Assembly (NCBI GenBank): GCA_030789695.1 | Contig: CM061139.1 | Location: 10,431,878-10,495,877, forward strand | Origin: Scilla litardierei | Taxonomy: Eukaryota > Streptophyta > Magnoliopsida > Asparagales > Asparagaceae | Length of the DNA: 64,000 nt | Direction of reading: 5' to 3' | Part shown: in pieces, positions 54,717 to 64,000 of the stretch | Layout of the letters: each line of letters starts with the position of its first letter | How positions within the stretch are numbered: the stretch's first letter is position 1 | Notes under the pieces: model-generated | What the model was told of the DNA's origin: nothing | The model's input: the letters and a program-made list of their open reading frames with translations, nothing else | The model's database searches: none | Position numbers and translations under genes: made by a program

Positions 54717-56474
54717 TGTAATGCCCTACAAGCTACTGCACAAGTACTAGAGGGGGGGGGGGGGTGAATAGTACTTTAAAATAATAAGGAGTATAATTCC
54801 AAATTAAATTGCAAACAACTACCAAATCAATTTACGGAAGCTTAAATTGAATGACAACAACAAAATTAACAATGCAAACAAATGATGTTAATGGGTTCGG
54901 ATCCACCCAAGTCTCCCCGAGTTGTTCCCAGTGATCCTACGTCCCAACCACCCGGATCCCCTCCGGATACTTGAGTTAGAAACCCTAACTCAAGATTTCC
55001 ACTATGAATATCTTGTGAAAAACCTTCACAAGATCAAATCATACAACAACGGCAATAGTGAATCCCACAACCCGGGATCACAACCTTCTCTCACAACCGA
55101 GAGAATCAACAAGCAATATAAATGAGTTATATTGAAATAAGCAAACTTACCACAAAATCCTATACCTTGAGTTTTTCTTACCCAATAGGTGAAATGGAGG
55201 ATTTGAGGAAGATGAAGTCACCAAGACCTAACACCAAGGAAATGACCAGCAATAGGTGCCTAAGGATGATTTGGAGACTTGGATCAAGCAATAGCTTGAA
55301 GAGCTCACCAAGAACAAGCTTCTCTCTAGATGGATTCTAGATCTAGAAATGAGAGAGAATGGGTTTCTTGTGAGGAAGAGAGCTTTTGATTTGAGTGAGA
55401 ATAGCTATCTCTTTTGATCTTAATGAAACTCTGAATGGAAGCTCTAACCTGGATAGAAATGACCTAGGTTCGTATTTATAGGGTCCCATAAAAACAACTT
55501 AGGTCATTCTCCAACGGATAGAAATCTGGGAGAATTAGTCGGTCAAAGAACAATCACTGACCGACTAGTTCATCAACTAGTCGGTCAGTCAAACATCATG
55601 GACCGACTAAGAGAGGAACTGAGAAGAAAGAGAATTTCAGACCTAGAAATCTAGTCGGTCCAAGAAGACTTTCTGACCGACTAGTTTCACAACTAGTCGG
55701 TCAGTCAGTGAACGTAGACCGACTAAGAGGCAAAATGAAATAGTCTGAACACAAGTTGACTTAGTCAGTCCAAGAACAAAAGTTGACCGACTAGATTGTC
55801 AACTAGTCGGTCACCAAACGTTCTTAGACCGACTAACGATAAACAGTAGCTTAGGAGAAATTTAGCATGAACAGTAAGTCACAACTAGTCGGTCAAAGAA
55901 GCATCACTGACCGACTAGTTCACAAACTAGTCGGTCGGTGAGTCAACGTAGACCGACTAACTGTAAACAGTAAAGTCCAAGAAATTAAGGAATCAAACTA
56001 GTCGGTCCAAGAAGAGTTGCTGACCGACTAGATCACCATCTAGTCGGTCAGTACTTGTTCTTGTACCAACTAACATGCACAAACAAGTCCGAATCGAAGC
56101 ACGACGCTTCGAGGAAGTTAGAGTGAACTTGTACTAAGATCCTAGAGCTACGATATGAGCGTTATGAAGTTAGAATGGTAAGATATACTCAAGGCTTAAC
56201 ATTCTATATATCGAAGATAAAAAGACTATAAATAAAACCTTAATAAACGGTCTTCGAGAGCTTCGATTGAATCTTCATAACTTCCAAAACGGCGCAAGAG
56301 CTTCAACGAAGCTTTAGGCATGAATACGAGTTTTGTGAAGTGTTGAGATGTCGCTTTGAATGTTCTCGTGAATTTGGCGACGATCTCCAATACTGCGCTC
56401 ACAAATTGTTAGTTCATGGATTATTTATGTTTGCTCATCATCAAAACCAAATCCGGGGAGTCCAATATTCAACA
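54717..56474 (-). mobile_element. SIRE-2 3' LTR (1.76 kb)
   Basis: Ends as in SIRE-1 (TGTTGAATATTGGACTCC at 56474, GGGCATTACA at 54717). It is inserted in the SIRE-1 pol; ATTCT (54712-54716) is the candidate target duplication, with its partner beyond the window. It contains a G run at about 54751-54764, a TATA box at 55473-55480 and the palindromic array at about 55530-56065. Confidence 0.93.
55530..56065 (-). repeat. Palindromic AGTCGGTC array, SIRE-2 U3
   Basis: Five units matching those of SIRE-1 in order. Some cores differ by single bases (for example one 'agtcagtcc' near 55764, where SIRE-1 keeps the consensus). Confidence 0.92.
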
Positions 56475-57469
56475 TTCTCCCCCTTTTTGGTGATGACAAA
56501 CCAACATAAATAATAATAAAAAATAATGATTCAAATGTAAAATACTTACTCCCCCTGCATTGATGACACGTTAATTCCAAAATGAATATATCTGAATTGC
56601 ATCAAGCAGACGAGTAAGATTAATAAAGAGAATCGATTTTCGAAATATCGGATTTTGAAAATCCTTATATATATCTTAACTCCACCTGAATCTAACATAT
56701 CAAACTAGATTCTTGGAAATTGAGTTAAATTTTCATTTGCGCTATTTATTATCATTATCTCTCCCCCTTTGGCATTATCCCAAAAAATGGGGGGGCATAC
56801 AACGACAACAACTAGGAAATGGAAAATCCAACATCGGGAGTCGTAGACAATGACGATGGAACTAATTGACACCAAGGGAAAAAATGATGAAATCAAATCA
56901 AGGTGTGCCAAATTGTCCATTATAAAAAAAACGATAATCAAAATCATCAAAAATATTTGGTAATTCTTCATTTATTGAATAATGAAACATACTCTCCAAT
57001 ATTCAATATTCTTGGTTAAATTTGTGCATGGAAAACAATTCTATACAAATATAGAAATAAAATCTATTTAACCAAGTTTTTCAATCGTCGAGCGAAGATT
57101 TTACATAGCATGGACATTGAATGAGAATTAATGTGCACGAGGAAGTAAATATCACAACAAGAACAATGATGTATATATAGATAGAAACATCAAGAGTACA
57201 TCCCAAAAAGAGATCGATACAACAAATGCAACATACCCATCAAAAAGAAATACATCATATATCATTGATACAACATCATCATGAGAACATCATCATCAAC
57301 ATCATCAACGTCCAATAACAAAAAATACAACACATCAAAATATCCAACACCGACATCCAGAAAACGCAAAAATACATCAAATCAAACATCAATCTCCATC
57401 CTAACCCAAAATACTCTTAAAAAAAGATATGTCATCCAAAGAGTAGTGGAGAGTCCTCGGAACAAACGA
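56475..57469 (-). other. SIRE-2 spacer between extra ORF and 3' LTR, with polypurine tracts
   Basis: The polypurine tract abuts the LTR at 56475-56489 (minus AAAAAGGGGGAGAA). Additional GGGGGAG-type runs are found near 56551 and 56762. The rest is AT-rich with 'aacatcatcatc'-type simple repeats and no gene. Confidence 0.7.
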
Positions 57470-59131
57470 TCACGAGGAAGTGGCTGGATCTGCAGTGTCC
57501 GTGGGTCCAGTCGACGGAGTGGACTCAGGCTCTGCAGGGAGAAGAGGCGTCTCAACAGACGGGATCGTCGGGGTAGGAGTGGAAACAACTGGCTCAACAG
57601 CAGGGGTCGCAACAGCAGGGGTCTCAATAGCAGCAGGTGATAGATGTGCAGGCTCGACAGCAGGTTCAGCAGCAGGCTCAGAAGTCTGAAGTGCTGAAGC
57701 AGAAGTCTCTGGAGCACCGGAAGTGGTGCCAACTCCAGGAGCTGAAGTGGTAGCAGCAGCAGCAGCAGCAGTGGCCTCATCGCCACGGGCTAAGGAAGTG
57801 ACAAGCTCGTCAAGCTCCTCATCGTCCATCTCCTCGGCCTCAGAAACTGAAGGAGGAAGATCAATCCCCATCATACGAGCCATACGACAGACGACCTCCT
57901 CAGTACGAGCCAAACGTGAGTCGTGCTGACGAAGAAGGCGTACGACATTGTCTAATGTGGCAGGAGGAGCGGGGGCTGCAGCAGCTGAGGGAGTAGACTG
58001 GGAAGCAGATGCGGTAGACCTCTGCACGTGACGAAGCGCCGCTAGAGATTTCTTAACGGCCGTCGCGTTCAGAGGATTACCCAAGGGACGCTCATCGTCA
58101 GGAGGGAGAGGGACTCCGAAATGACGAAAGACAAGGGTCAGCAGACACGGATATGGAATATGCGCAGATTTATTGGTCTTGCGTATACACTCGAAAGAGT
58201 CCATCTTATCGAGTATAACGCGAGCCCAATTAATCTCGCAACCCAAGAATAGAGCGTAGATGAGCTTCAAAAATGGCTGGGATGGAAGTGAAGATGAGCC
58301 GTACTTGGGAAGCAAGCACGACTTCAGAATAAGATTCAATACCCATGCATTTGGCTTGAACGACTTTGAAGGAACTCCAATAAAGGCAGGAGGGATCACA
58401 TGGAAGATGTCAGAAAGAACGGACTGATCCAAGGAAGATATATCATCGACAGAAATGTCAGAAGGCAGGAGACCAGAAGACGAACAACCAAGTATCTCCC
58501 CCAAGATTTCTGCCGTGAGAACTATAGGAGTTCCCAAGACAGTAGTCTCGATGGAGTGACTCGCGTCGTACTGGCCTCGGACACGATTGGCATAGAACAA
58601 TTTCACAAGGCGAGGATATGGTTTAGGATTGGCCTTAAGATCGTATCGGAGATAATCAAGGAGACCACTATAGGAGAGGAGATCAGCTAAGCCAAGGAAA
58701 TCTGAAAACTGAACGTAGTGCTCCAATAGCATCGGGCAGTGTTCAATACGGTTGTAGGCCGCGAGACACATAGGGTCGTCGTGACACAACGATATGTCAA
58801 CACCACCCGCTGGCATTGGGCCCTTTCCCTTTGGCTGGCGAGTCCTAGGACGAAGTGGAGGAGTGGGTTCCCTATGGCTAGGCTCATCCTCAGGCACAAA
58901 CTCAGTATCGGAATCGGGAGGAGTAGAGGGTGAGTGGAGTATGGCCTTTTTGGTCTTAGATTTTCTGGGTTTGACGGTCGCCGTCCTCTGCTTCTTCAGA
59001 GGAGGCGAAGACGGAGAAGCTTGGGTTGATTTGGCACGACGCTTAGGCTTAGGTGGATTCCTAGGGTCTGAAGGCTCTATAGACATAGGAGAAGCCCCAG
59101 ATGAGGCGATAGGAATCCTCGTCTTTGCCAT
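57470..59131 (-). CDS. SIRE-2 extra ORF (env position; 'putative plant transposon protein' domain)
   Basis: A 553-residue intact frame starting MAKTRIPIASSGASP. It has the same plan as the SIRE-1 protein: a basic Ser/Pro/Lys-rich head (~1-115), a conserved domain ('MPAGGVDISLCHDDPMCLAA', 'HYVQFSDFLGLADLLSYSGL', 'LVKLFYANRVRGQYDASHSI'), a helical segment near 400 and an Ala/Pro/Thr-rich tail. The domain is nearly identical between the two copies, while head and tail vary with in-frame indels, which suggests selection on the domain. No transmembrane segment is evident. Function unknown; it may be an accessory or nucleic-acid-binding protein. Confidence 0.85.
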   Translation of the reverse strand: MAKTRIPIASSGASPMSIEPSDPRNPPKPKRRAKSTQASPSSPPLKKQRTATVKPRKSKTKKAILHSPSTPPDSDTEFVPEDEPSHREPTPPLRPRTRQPKGKGPMPAGGVDISLCHDDPMCLAAYNRIEHCPMLLEHYVQFSDFLGLADLLSYSGLLDYLRYDLKANPKPYPRLVKLFYANRVRGQYDASHSIETTVLGTPIVLTAEILGEILGCSSSGLLPSDISVDDISSLDQSVLSDIFHVIPPAFIGVPSKSFKPNAWVLNLILKSCLLPKYGSSSLPSQPFLKLIYALFLGCEINWARVILDKMDSFECIRKTNKSAHIPYPCLLTLVFRHFGVPLPPDDERPLGNPLNATAVKKSLAALRHVQRSTASASQSTPSAAAAPAPPATLDNVVRLLRQHDSRLARTEEVVCRMARMMGIDLPPSVSEAEEMDDEELDELVTSLARGDEATAAAAAATTSAPGVGTTSGAPETSASALQTSEPAAEPAVEPAHLSPAAIETPAVATPAVEPVVSTPTPTIPSVETPLLPAEPESTPSTGPTDTADPATSS

Positions 59132-59209
59132 GGTCGTGGCACGACGAGTACAAGCTAATGATGACGGAAGATCAAATACCCTAGCTGAAACCCTAGATTC
59201 CCTAGATTC

Positions 59210-59323
59210 CTACAGCAAACTCGAAATAAACAAGCCCTAGAAGAACTTTGAAACCCTAGGAGCTAGATGAGATATAAAACAAACCCTAGAGTATGAATCG
59301 AGACCTAGGAGAGGGGGTTTTAC
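59210..59323 (-). other. Candidate 5'UTR intron of the SIRE-2 extra ORF (114 bp)
   Basis: Donor CTCCTAG/GTAAAACC at 59323 and acceptor TTGCTGTAG/GAATC at 59210. The boundaries match SIRE-1 (52329-52440) although the intervening bases differ. Confidence 0.5.
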
Positions 59324-59439
59324 CTAGGAGGAGGAGTCGACGGCGGCGGACGGCGGGGATGGCCGGAGATCTGGCCGGAGTCGACGGGAATAGGAAGAGT
59401 CTCGAGAGGGTTTGGGGTTTTTGCGGGCTGGAGAGGAGA

Positions 59440-59830
59440 TGAATACCGACTAAAATGATTTTTAGTCGGACGAAATGAGTTTAACTCGGTCTGGAAATCG
59501 AAAAGACGCATTTGCCCTAACCCACTTAGTCGGTCACAGTTCAAGCACTGACCGACTAGATTACGATCTAGTCGGTCAGTCAATGAGCTTGAACCGACTA
59601 AGTCGAAACAGAGGCAAACAGGGATTTTTAGGGCTAGATTTAGTCGGTCGCAGTATATTCACTGACCGACTAGTTTTCAATCTAGTCGGTCGGTAAGTGT
59701 ACTGTGACCGACTAAAGAAGGAAAATGATAAGAGTTAGATAAATGCTTGATCTAGTCGGTCTGAGTTCACTTGCTGACCGACTAGATGAGCATCTAGTCG
59801 GTTGACACATGAACTGAAACTGACTAGAAG
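59440..59830 (-). repeat. Palindromic AGTCGGTC array between pol and extra ORF, SIRE-2
   Basis: Three units as in SIRE-1 (52556-52945), upstream of the extra ORF on its strand. Confidence 0.88.
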
Positions 59831-60070
59831 AGTCCAAAAATTGATAATTGATTTCTCTTCACAAACCACTTGGATGAAACATCTCAACACTCTCATTAGT
59901 CATCTAAATTACCCCATAAAACGTCGAAATCTTAAATACGACATTTAAATACGAATTCGATCATAAATTCAAACATATCACATAAAATTCCCAAAAATTC
60001 AATAAATCTAGCATGAACGAAATATCGCAAAATATAATAGCATGCAAGATAATTGAATGAAATATGAATC

Positions 60071-63000
60071 CTATATCTCGGATTCACCCATAATCCCCAA
60101 ATCTCGACGCAACCGCACAAAGGAGTCCTCCTTTAGGGGTTTCGTGAAAATATCGGCGATTTGCTTTTGGGTTTCAACGTACACTAAAATGATGTCCTTT
60201 TTAGCAACATGATCATCTAAAAAGTGGTGTCGGACATCTATGTGTTTTGATCGGGAATGGTGCACCGGATTCTTTGAAAGACAGATATCACTTTGGTTAT
60301 CCACCATGATAGGGCTAGTATCACAGTGAATACCAAAATCCTTCAAAGTGTGTCTCATCCAAAGAACCTGGGCACAAGCGGCACCGGCGGCAATATATTC
60401 CGCCTCGGTGGTTGAAAGTGATACGGAATTTTGCTTCTTGGAAAACCAAGAGACAAGAGAATTTCCTAGAAAATGGCAAGTGCCACTAGTACTTTTCCTG
60501 TCGGATTTGCATCCCGCATAATCGGCATCATTGTATGAGACTAACTCATACGTGCTAGATTTCAGATAAAGTAATCCAAAATCTAAAGTGTAACTTAGAT
60601 AACGGAAAATACGCTTTACCGCTACTAAGTGAGACTCCTTAGGTTGAGACTGATAACGAGCACATATGCATACGGCAAACATAATATCGGGCCTACTTGC
60701 GGTAAGATAAAGTAAACTACCTATCATACCTCGATATAGACGAATGTCTACATCCTTACCACCCGTATCCTTGTCAAGATGCGTAGTCGTGCTCATTGGA
60801 GTCTTTTTCCCGGAAGCACTTTCCATTCCAAATCGCTTAAGCAACTCCACCGTATACTTCATTTGGTGGATGAAGATTGCATCGTTCAATTGGCGAATTT
60901 GGAGACCTAAGAAATATTTGAGTTCGCCCATGTGGCTCATCTCAAATTGGTCCTTCATAACATTAGAAAACTCTTCGCAAAGAGTGAAGTTAGTAGCACC
61001 GAAAATGATATCATCAACTTAAATTTGAACTAATAAAATATCATTATTCGCATGCTTAACAAAAAGTGTAGAATCGGCTTCGCCCATTTTAAAATTCAAA
61101 TCCAAAAGAAAATTCTTTAGGCGATCATACCAAGCTCGAGGAGCTTGTCTCAAACCATAAAGAGCTTTCTTAAGTTTAAAAACATGATTTGGAAATTTTT
61201 CATTTATGAAGCCCGGAGGTTGAGAAACGTAAACTTCCTCAACAACATCTCCGTTTAAAAATGCACTTTTAACATCCATTTGAAATAACTTAAAATTTTT
61301 ATGGCATGCATAAGACAATAAAAGTCTAATTGATTCTAATCTAGCTACCGGAGCGAAGGATTCTTCGAAATCGATACCTTCCTCTTGGCGATAGCCTTGA
61401 GCAACTAACCGAGCTTTGTTCCGGACGACGACTTGATTTTCGTCGGTTTTGTTCTTGAAGATCCACTTTGTCCCTATAACAGTGTGGTTCTTCGATGGCA
61501 AAGGAACAAGCTCCCATACCTCATTCCTCTCGAATTGAATGAGTTCCTCCTCCATGGCAAGGATCCAAGCACTATCTTCGCACGCTTCAACGATATTCTT
61601 TGGCTCTATCGATGAGGCAAAGGCACAATTGGCGAAGTGGTGGACTTGCGATCTCATCTTGACACTATCATTAATATTGCCAATGACTTGCTCATGGGGA
61701 TGGTCGCGAACGGTATGAAGCCGCTTGGGAATACCTTGATCACTAGGCGCATTCTCAACAACTTCATTAGTCGGGTTAGTCTCAATAGAATCAATTGAAT
61801 CAATAGACTTAGAATTTTCAAACGAATCACATAAAACATCCATAGAATCATTATCATTTGAAATTCTAGAAGTAGTAAAATTCTCATTAAAAGAGACATG
61901 AAGTGATTCCTCGATCGTAGAGGATCTTTTGTTGTATATCCGGTAGGCTTTGCTACGTGAGGAATACCCAACAAATATCCCCTCATCCGATCTCGGATCA
62001 AACTTATCCAAATTATCATATGTGTTTTTAATAAAACATTTTGCGCCGAAAACAAGAAAATGTTTAACTTGAGGCAATCTACCAAACAACAATTCATAGC
62101 AAGTTTGTTTGGTGCCGGGCCTCAAAAGTATTCTATTAAACACATAGCAAGCGGTGTGTACCGCTTCCGCCCAAAATTGATAACCACGTTGACTATCTTC
62201 GAGCATAGTGCGAGCACACTCCACAAGCGTTCTATTCTTCCTCTCAACAACACCATTTTGAGGAGGTGCGCGAGGGAAAGAAAACGTGTGAGTGATTCCA
62301 AGATCATCACAAAAATTTGAGAAAGACTCATTCTCAAATTCACCCCCATGATCACTACGAATAGTGACAATGGTGGTTCCGATGAGATTTTGTACTTTAT
62401 TCACAAATATTGTGAAGTTTTCAAAAGCTTCATTTTTATTACATAAGAAAAATACCCATGTAAATCTTGAATAAACATCAACGATGACTAGTCCATATCT
62501 TGCATTTCCTAAGGAAGCAACTCTAGTTGGCCCAAATAAATCTAGATGCAATAGCTCTAGTGGCCGTTTCGTAGAAATGCTTTTCTTAGGTTTAAATGAA
62601 GATTTAGGAAGCTTGCCACGTTGACAAGAATCACAAAAACTTTTCTTTTCAAAAACGAGTTTCGGAAAACCTTTAATGGCATTTAGTTTTGAAAGCTTAT
62701 AAAGTGTTCCAAAGTTCACATGTCCAAATCGTCGATGCCATAAGTATTGTTCACTTGTGTTGGCAACGAGACATTGTTCATATGACTTAGGAAGATCCAA
62801 AATATAAATATCTTTATGGCGTGTGTCGGAAAATAATAATTTATTATTATCATTTAAAATATGACACAATCCTTTCGCAAAGCTAACTTTGTTACATTTG
62901 TCACAAAGTTGGCTTATTGAAATAAGATTATGATTTAAACCATCAACTAGATAAACATCACTAATTAAGGGTTTAGAAGGGTCACCCACTTTACCAACAC

Positions 63001-63181
63001 CGACGATTGTTCCGCTCTCGTTGCCTCCAAATACGACGCGATTTCCATTTGCAATGGGAACCACTCCGGAGAGCAATTGAGCGTCACCCGTCATGTGTTT
63101 TGAACACCCGCTATCGAGTATCCAATTCCCTTTGGAGCTAAATTTAAATTTGTTGCTCCTCTTCTTTTTCTTTTCCTTGAG
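60071..63181 (-). pseudogene. SIRE-2 Pol: protease, integrase, reverse transcriptase, RNase H; one nonsense mutation
   Basis: Reading from 63181, the protease motif [13 protein letters not shown] (Asp of DSG at about 63131) comes first. The integrase zinc region follows ('HRRFGHVNF', '[14 protein letters not shown]'), then the integrase core ('[16 protein letters not shown]', '[16 protein letters not shown]', '[13 protein letters not shown]', '[13 protein letters not shown]'; D,D,E residues visible). RT has '[20 protein letters not shown]' and '[19 protein letters not shown]'. At 61019-61021 the Tyr codon of the catalytic YVDD box is TAA. The frame reopens at once and runs through RNase H ('[18 protein letters not shown]', '[10 protein letters not shown]') to the stop at 60071. 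Everything else is intact, so the loss is recent. Order protease-integrase-RT-RNase H is that of Ty1/copia. Confidence 0.94.
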
Positions 63182-63184
63182 TAC

Positions 63185-63244
63185 CTAGAGATAGAAACTT
63201 TCATATCATGGTACCCAAGGTCATTGGGTCCTCAAAAGTTAGAC
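63185..63244 (-). other. 60-nt stop-rich segment between gag and pol, candidate mini-intron
   Basis: On the minus strand the Gag frame reaches CCA AAG, then GTC TAA. The segment starts GT and ends TTTCTATCTCTAG, is exactly 60 nt (20 codons, phase 0) and contains four in-frame stops (codons 2, 8, 13 and 20). Removing it joins Gag to Pol in the same frame. Alternatives are a decayed read-through or frameshift site. Confidence 0.35.
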
Positions 63245-64000
63245 CTTTGGAAGCCAAGTCCAATTGGACTTAGACTTCCCCACATAATTTCTACTATGCA
63301 CAACATCCGAAAAATAAGCATTCATATATACTTGTTTTTCATCCATGCTTGTGTCCTTTGGGCTCCAAATAGTGAAAATTTTGGGAGCCATCATCCTATT
63401 GGGTGCATGCATGCGTTGTTGGTTTCTACGTGATGCATGTCGTGGATAGGCATACGGAACATGATGGAATGGTGCACGACGAGAATTATTCATATGATGA
63501 GGTGGGTGAACATATGCATGTGTGGGAACACGTGAGTGAGGGTGTCTCACATGGTGTGCACGTGCCCGTGAACGTGTAGCATAGAAATCATCATATGTGT
63601 GAGATGGTGGAGTAGGACGTGTGTTCCTACGTGGCATGGTATTTGTGTACATATAAGCATGCCCCTTCTTTGGAGGTCCACCCAAAGTGGGTTTCTTACC
63701 AAAAGAGGGTGTGGACGAGGTGGAAGCACCATTGGTAGATGAACTACCAATAGAGTGTTTGCTACCACTCGTAGAGTCACCGGAAGTTGGCCTAACAAAA
63801 GTAGTGGCCGCTTTGGATGGACATCCCATCGTATACCCCAAACCAATGTGGTGATTGGCCGGAAGTAAGTCACTTAGGATCTTATCCAAATGGTCCTTAC
63901 CCTTATTGAATCTATTGATTCGGCCTAATGTGTTCTCATATTTCTCTTTGAGAGAACGCATAGAAGTATCTAATGTGGATACTTGCGATGTGAGCACATA
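63239..64000 (-). CDS. SIRE-2 Gag, C-terminal part (runs off the window)
   Basis: An open frame from the window edge to the TAA at 63239, about 253 residues. It starts in a coiled-coil-like segment ('LKEKYENTLGRINRFNKG'), then a Ser/Thr/Gly-rich linker, then a basic His/Arg/Pro-rich tail ('NNSRRAPFHHVPYAYPRHAS'), ending 'SNWTWLPKV'. No CCHC knuckle is visible in this part; it would lie upstream. It is in the same frame as pol, separated by the 60-nt stop-rich segment. Confidence 0.75.
   Translation of the reverse strand, partial: YVLTSQVSTLDTSMRSLKEKYENTLGRINRFNKGKDHLDKILSDLLPANHHIGLGYTMGCPSKAATTFVRPTSGDSTSGSKHSIGSSSTNGASTSSTPSFGKKPTLGGPPKKGHAYMYTNTMPRRNTRPTPPSHTYDDFYATRSRARAHHVRHPHSRVPTHAYVHPPHHMNNSRRAPFHHVPYAYPRHASRRNQQRMHAPNRMMAPKIFTIWSPKDTSMDEKQVYMNAYFSDVVHSRNYVGKSKSNWTWLPKV

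Overview
This window is repeat-dense nuclear DNA from a flowering plant. The evidence is plant Ty1/copia LTR retrotransposons with initiator-Met-tRNA primer sites, CACTA (En/Spm-like) transposons with CACTACTACA ends, and pieces of plant-type genes: DUF295/KIB1-like, serine carboxypeptidase-like (SCPL), SurE-like, class I alpha-mannosidase (MNS/GH47) and pentatricopeptide repeat (PPR). The lineage cannot be fixed from sequence alone; a monocot is possible. No gene looks both intact and host-derived. Almost every long reading frame belongs to a mobile element or is a captured or decaying fragment. There is a 500-base assembly gap at 44122-44621.

Layout. (1) 1-3493: the 5' end of a minus-strand copia element (broken gag, primer site, 2.0 kb LTR) inserted into LTR-like copy A (3494-6387, minus). 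(2) 6475-9368: LTR-like copy B (plus), whose upstream part resembles a SIRE-type U3 with palindromic AGTCGGTC repeats and whose downstream part matches copies A and C. (3) 9369-22795: an old minus-strand copia-like, non-coding element (LARD-1). It was split by CACTA-1 (10490-17035, TSD AAT) and by solo LTR C (19003-22028, TSD AAAAC). CACTA-1 carries fragments of at least three host genes (SurE, MNS, PPR). (4) 24691-31070: two minus-strand DUF295 copies. The downstream copy was cut in two by CACTA-2 (25078-29997, TSD CAT), which carries an SCPL fragment. (5) 31355-32181: a Harbinger/Tourist-type element (TSD TAA). (6) 32904-40424: LARD-2, structurally complete (TSD GTGAG, LTRs about 99% alike) but lacking gag and pol. 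It sits in a GC-rich region that continues into an intron-containing 'putative gypsy-type transposon' gene (41509-43662). (7) 44622-47854: a decayed copia element with a gag remnant, related to the LARDs. (8) 47855-64000: two nested SIRE/Maximus-type copia elements on the minus strand. SIRE-2 (54717 onward) inserted into the pol of SIRE-1 (47855-54716). Each has pol, then a spacer with the same palindromic repeats as its LTR, then a 5'UTR-like intron, then an extra env-position ORF, then the 3' LTR.

Most notable signals. The leaders of LARD-1, LARD-2 and the related gag-bearing element hold a series of hairpins whose stems change on both sides while the architecture is kept. Copies A/B/C share a perfect 12-13 bp hairpin, and B and C an indel-free acidic reading frame of 31 codons plus stop. 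The extra ORF of the SIRE elements may have its own promoter and a spliced leader. A 60-nt GT-AG segment packed with stops lies exactly between gag and pol of SIRE-2. SIRE-2 also has a nonsense mutation in the catalytic YVDD box of reverse transcriptase.
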